DNA from: Colwellia sp.
GTDB taxonomy: Bacteria > Pseudomonadota > Gammaproteobacteria > Enterobacterales > Alteromonadaceae
Assembly: GCA_003521815.1 (NCBI GenBank)
Contig: DPHE01000070.1
Location: 450 to 17,999, forward strand
Reading direction: 5' to 3'
DNA: 17,550 bases
Below are positions 14,320 to 17,550 of this stretch, one piece after another (position 1 is the first letter of the stretch; every line of letters begins with the position of its first letter). Below the pieces are notes generated by a model that saw only the letters and a program-made list of their open reading frames with translations, was not told where the DNA came from and made no database searches. Position numbers and translations under genes: made by a program.

Positions 14320-14654
14320 CAATTAATACCTGTGTGGTTTCTACTAAAACTCTTGATAGTTCAATTGATTTAAGGAACGGTCAGGAGGCTTAAATAGTTT
14401 TTTTTCAACATCTTAAGGGTATATTTAGGCGTCAATTCTACCGTCAACCATAAACATAAGCCAACAACTGAATAAATATAAGCCTAGTAATTCAAGGCTT
14501 AAATATCGTTGGTTATGGCTTATATAAATATTGATATAAAGCGACATCATCAGTTGATGATTAATCCACTTAAATGTAAATTAGCATAGATATTGAGTTA
14601 CAGACTTTAGCTAACCGTTTATTATTGTATGCATATTTTTCTTGGGGTTTTTAT
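14320..14654. other. Gene-free stretch with nested stem-loop (14456-14523)
   Basis: No gene is seen between the VWA and DUF599 genes. An inner hairpin TAAGCCT (14479-14485) / AGGCTTA (14495-14501) is nested inside an outer pair ATAAGCC (14456-14462) / GGCTTAT (14517-14523), so the same AAGCC/GGCTT arms occur twice and could pair alternatively. No T run follows on the plus strand. A transcription-related or small mobile-repeat role is possible but unsupported. Confidence 0.55.
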
Positions 14655-15395
14655 ATGCCGTTATCTATAATTGATATCATTGCTTTATCTCTCTTTTTTC
14701 TATCCTGGTCAGGATATACTTGGTTTGCTCGCAAAAAAGCTAAAACTACCGATTGTTTAGCTCGAAGTTTAAATCAACATAGAATTCATTGGATGTATGA
14801 AACTATGACACGAGAGGTGAGGGTTGGTGATGCAGCATTACTCTCTAATTTAGAGCGAAATATTGCTTTTTTTGCTTCAAGTACATTATTAATATTAGCG
14901 GGTATACTGACGCTGTTTGCAAAAATAGACACGTTAGAAAGTGTGATATTTTCAATGCCTTATGCTGATCATGTTAGTCATTTTTCTATTCAAATTAAAT
15001 TAAGCTTACTCGCTTTTATTTTTGTTCTCTCTTTTTTTCAATTTACTTGGTCTATGCGCCAGTATGGTTTTGTTAATGTTATGGTCGGCTCTGCACCAAT
15101 AGGTAAGTTTGATTTGAATGAGAACCTTAAAGCGTACGCGAAACAAATGGCGACAGTACAAGATCAAGCCGCACATTCTTATAATTATGGTCTTCGTTCA
15201 TATTATTTTGCGTTAGCTGCCATTTGTTGGTTCTTTCATCCTTTTTTGTTTATTTTAATGAGTGTTTGGGTGGTTTATACCTTATATACACGTGAATTTA
15301 ATTCTAAATCTGTTAAAGCGATTACTGCGGGACAGCAATATTTACGATTAGAACGCGATGCTAAATACAAGTCTACTGCTAAGGTAACTGAGTGA
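14655..15395 (+). CDS. DUF599 family membrane protein
   Basis: This 246-residue inner-membrane protein matches the DUF599 family, whose function is not known. Hydrophobic segments are visible near residues 3-20, 70-92, 112-135 and 190-220, giving about four transmembrane helices. The family-type features are the charged stretch NQHRIHWMYETMTREVRVGDAALLSNLERN after the first helix (read in modified form), the small-residue stretch with FFASSTLLILAGILTLF, and ARSYYFA-like LRSYYFALAA near the end. ATG 14655 is chosen over the TTG at 14625 because it follows GGGG at about eight bases and begins with the hydrophobic helix. It is not obviously in an operon with either neighbour. Confidence 0.85.
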   Translation: MPLSIIDIIALSLFFLSWSGYTWFARKKAKTTDCLARSLNQHRIHWMYETMTREVRVGDAALLSNLERNIAFFASSTLLILAGILTLFAKIDTLESVIFSMPYADHVSHFSIQIKLSLLAFIFVLSFFQFTWSMRQYGFVNVMVGSAPIGKFDLNENLKAYAKQMATVQDQAAHSYNYGLRSYYFALAAICWFFHPFLFILMSVWVVYTLYTREFNSKSVKAITAGQQYLRLERDAKYKSTAKVTE

Positions 15396-15537
15396 ACCTG
15401 TCTTCCCAAAAGTATCAGCAATATTCGGTGGAAGATTTTGATAATTATGATTGTCTCAAATTGTCAAAATGATTTTATCTTGTCTTGTTTGATGTTATAG
15501 CAGTGAGCGGTTTAAAATAAATTTAGCAGAGTTCCCG

Positions 15538-15567
15538 CAGAAAATACCAGAAAATACCAGAAAAATA
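15538..15567. repeat. 10-bp tandem repeat upstream of dnaQ
   Basis: CAGAAAATAC occurs at 15538-15547 and 15548-15557 and in altered form at 15558-15567, about 45 bp upstream of the dnaQ start. A period of 10 bp is close to one helical turn. A longer imperfect inverted repeat (ATTTTGA 15435-15441 with TCAAAAT 15464-15470) lies between it and the DUF599 gene. Role unknown. Confidence 0.7.
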
Positions 15568-15613
15568 ATTCTAGTTTAAATTTTTTAAATATAAATATTT
15601 AAGGTTACACATA

Positions 15614-16381
15614 GTGAATATAAATAATAGTCAAGATAACGGCCAACAAGAACAACGATTGATTATTCTTGATACGGAAACAACGGGTATTAACCCCAGA
15701 GATGGACATAGAATTGTTGAAATTGGTTGTGTTGAAATGATTAACCGTCAATTAACGGGTAGAAACTATCATGTATACATCAAACCACTGAATCAGCGTG
15801 GTCAAGTATTACAAATGGATCAAGAGGTAATCAATATTCATGGGTTAACTAATGCGTTTCTAGACGACAAACCTACATTCCCAGAAGTCGTTGATGATTT
15901 TATTAATTTTATTCGTGGTGCGGAATTAGTTATTCATAATGCTAAATTCGATGTTGGCTTTATGGATCATGAATTTTCTTTGTTGAACTTTGCAAATAAC
16001 GCTAATAACAAAGTGCCAATGACTGAAGATATTTGTACTATTACTGATACCTTAAAGACGTCAAAAGACGAATTTGGCTCACCAAAAACGTTAAATTATT
16101 TAGCGCGTTTTTATAAAGTAGATAAATTAATAGATCGCACTTATCATGGCGCATTGATTGATGCTCAGCTGCTTGCTTTTGTTTATATTGAAATGACACG
16201 TGAACAGTCAACGTTTAATTTATCTGTTGGTAATAATAGTGAAGATACCAATATTATTAGACGTTTAAGTAATGATCGAGTAAAGCTAAAAGTTATTGCT
16301 GCTTCTGCCGATGAAATAGAAGCACACCAAGAACGATTATTGGTTGTTAAGCAAAAAGGGGGAGAGCCACTTTGGAAATAA
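15614..16381 (+). CDS. dnaQ: DNA polymerase III epsilon subunit (proofreading 3'-5' exonuclease)
   Basis: This 255-residue protein removes mismatched bases in the replicative polymerase core, between alpha and theta. The DEDDh exonuclease residues are all present: Asp20 and Glu22 in LDTETTG, Asp113 in HNAKFDVGFMDHEFSL, His178 and Asp183 in YHGALIDAQLL. The C-terminal tail, which in E. coli binds the alpha subunit, ends VKQKGGEPLWK, close to the E. coli ending. It is a little longer than the E. coli protein (243 aa), mainly in the region around residues 56-80 and 128-136. The start is GTG 15614, with no strong Shine-Dalgarno sequence. In many relatives dnaQ lies next to rnhA; no rnhA is present in the 600 bp on either side here. 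Confidence 0.95.
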   Translation: MNINNSQDNGQQEQRLIILDTETTGINPRDGHRIVEIGCVEMINRQLTGRNYHVYIKPLNQRGQVLQMDQEVINIHGLTNAFLDDKPTFPEVVDDFINFIRGAELVIHNAKFDVGFMDHEFSLLNFANNANNKVPMTEDICTITDTLKTSKDEFGSPKTLNYLARFYKVDKLIDRTYHGALIDAQLLAFVYIEMTREQSTFNLSVGNNSEDTNIIRRLSNDRVKLKVIAASADEIEAHQERLLVVKQKGGEPLWK

Positions 16382-17014
16382 AGAAATATTGATCTTTTTG
16401 TTACGCTAATGAAGCAAGCTGAGTTAACACTGAACTCTTTGTAAGCAGATAGACTCAGCAAGATCCAAAAACGTTCACGGAACAAGTTATATCAATAAAA
16501 TAACCTCAAACCTTATCAAAGTGATAAGAAAATAAAGTAACGTCCCTATTTAGATCATTGTTTCCACATAGACGGTGAGCTGGGTGAAATTACTTTAATT
16601 TATCTCATTTTGAGATGGCGGTCATGATTTGGGCTAATAGGCTCTTTTAAGCTGTGAATTTTACTTATATTTTATGGCAGAGTAATTATCCAGTATTTTT
16701 GATTAAACGCCCTCTGATTAGTCGTGAGCTACGACTAAAGCCACTTGTATTATACTAATCACTAATAAAAAATCCTACCACAATTCATAAGATAAAAATA
16801 AGCCAAACAGCATGACATTATTAATAGATGCCGTAGTGTAGTCATTCAAGGCATATTATTTGTTCGAGTAAACAAGATAAGCTATTTTCGATTATGGATG
16901 ATCAGTAAAGTGAAACACGAGGTAAGGGTATTTAAAATAGCGAAGTTGGCGTTTATGGGATAGATATAAATTATTTAAGTTGTATTTAAGAGTGGTATGT
17001 AATTTAAAATTAAA
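16382..17014. other. Gene-free stretch with three hairpins between dnaQ and the tRNA cluster
   Basis: No gene is recognised in these 633 bp. Three perfect hairpins are visible: CTTATCA/TGATAAG with a 3-base loop (16512-16528), ATCTCA/TGAGAT with a 3-base loop (near 16604-16618) and TTAGTCGT/ACGACTAA with a 5-base loop (16718-16738). The last is the strongest and resembles the short palindromes found at ends of IS200-like or REP elements, but no transposase is present. The right part would be the downstream region of the minus-strand tRNA transcript. Confidence 0.5.
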
Positions 17015-17106
17015 TGGTACGGGTAAGAGACTTGAACTCTCACATCTTGCGATACTGGAACCTATTATTCCTAACATAAGCAGCGCGTCTGGCAATTACG
17101 CCAATG
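17015..17106 (-). pseudogene. Decayed tRNA-Leu copy
   Basis: On the minus strand the 3' half is nearly identical to the intact tRNA-Leu 119 bp upstream: about 40 consecutive bases agree, including the long variable arm and T-arm, and CCA is kept. The D-arm is recognisable with several changes. The anticodon arm carries an insertion of about 12 nt, and the acceptor 5' strand no longer pairs with the 3' strand. It should not fold as a working tRNA. Confidence 0.8.
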
Positions 17107-17133
17107 TTAGTTTGAGTGGTGTTTTATTTGAAG

Positions 17134-17218
<85 letters not shown>

Positions 17219-17252
17219 ATGTATATTCTTTGATTTTTCTTAATAAGTAAGA

Positions 17253-17327
17253 TGGCAGGGATAAGAGGATTGTAATCTCTGACATTTCTGAGGAGCAAAA
17301 CCGTTTTGATTAGAAAACTGATTTACT
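17253..17327 (-). pseudogene. Decayed tRNA-Gln copy
   Basis: The 3' end on the minus strand, AATCCTCTTATCCCTGCCA, equals that of the two intact Gln tRNAs, and an anticodon-loop-like GGTTTTGCTCC retains TTG. The acceptor 5' strand, D-arm and anticodon stem have lost pairing. The length from CCA to the anticodon fits a whole former gene, not just a 3' fragment. Not expected to function. Confidence 0.75.
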
Positions 17328-17336
17328 CAAATTATA

Positions 17337-17411
17337 TGGCAGGGATAAGAGGATTTGAACCTCTGAATGACGGGATCAAAACCCGCTGCCTTACCGCTTG
17401 GCTATATCCCT
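17337..17411 (-). tRNA. tRNA-Gln (anticodon UUG), copy 1
   Basis: A complete 75-nt cloverleaf with encoded CCA. The acceptor stem pairs AGGGATA with TATCCCT and the discriminator is G. The anticodon stem GCGGG/CCCGT encloses TTTTGAT giving UUG (Gln). T-arm AGAGGTTCAAATCCTCT pairs perfectly. It is identical to the copy at 17469-17543. Confidence 0.96.
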
Positions 17412-17468
17412 ACAGGGTGTGTAATTACATTGGACTTTTTTACTATTCGAGGTGAATACTAAGAAAGA

Positions 17469-17543
17469 TGGCAGGGATAAGAGGATTTGAACCTCTGAAT
17501 GACGGGATCAAAACCCGCTGCCTTACCGCTTGGCTATATCCCT
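17469..17543 (-). tRNA. tRNA-Gln (anticodon UUG), copy 2
   Basis: All 75 bases equal those of copy 1, with the same acceptor, anticodon and T-arm pairing and CCA. It is the most upstream gene of this minus-strand tRNA cluster that is visible; the promoter and perhaps further tRNA genes lie beyond the right edge, only seven bases away. Confidence 0.96.
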
Positions 17544-17550
17544 GCAATGT

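Overview
The window looks like chromosomal DNA from a low-GC marine gammaproteobacterium, most likely of the Colwellia/Thalassotalea type. This is inferred from the AT-rich base composition, the gammaproteobacterial forms of ThrS, IF-3, CysK, PurC (long form, about 367 aa) and DnaQ, and the E. coli-like thrS-infC-rpmI-rplT order. No database search was possible.

Left part (1-2112): an integration hot spot at a tRNA-Val(GAC) gene on the minus strand. A solitary, catalytically complete tyrosine recombinase gene (377-1678) is tightly enclosed by an 81-bp inverted repeat (291-371 and 1702-1782, 80/81 identical). The repeat starts in the T-arm of tRNA-Val and runs 64 bp past its CCA end. Paired TTGACCA motifs with a 13-bp period lie next to each repeat copy and look like integrase arm sites. 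Upstream of tRNA-Val are a decayed tRNA and a stable-RNA-type promoter with a GC-rich discriminator. Integrative elements normally leave direct repeats, so the inverted arrangement is the most unusual structure here.

Middle part (2113-11080): a NorM-type MATE exporter (minus), a 7Fe ferredoxin fdxA (minus), and a divergent large FAD-dependent oxidoreductase. A 3' remnant of what looks like a START-domain gene follows. Next comes the translation cluster thrS, infC, rpmI and rplT, closed by a strong terminator; infC appears to use the AUU start known from E. coli. purC follows with its own promoter and terminator.

Right part (11081-17550): cysK (minus, with its own terminator) diverges from a two-gene set of MoxR-type AAA+ ATPase and CoxE-type VWA protein, probably a chaperone-like pair. 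Then come a DUF599 membrane protein and dnaQ. After a 630-bp stretch without genes but with several hairpins, there is a minus-strand tRNA cluster: two identical tRNA-Gln(UUG), a decayed Gln copy, tRNA-Leu(UAG) and a decayed Leu copy. Next to the working tRNAs, at both ends of the window, lie decayed copies.

Most of the window is ordinary housekeeping DNA. The candidates for something new are the inverted-repeat integrase cassette and, less strongly, the decayed tRNA copies.
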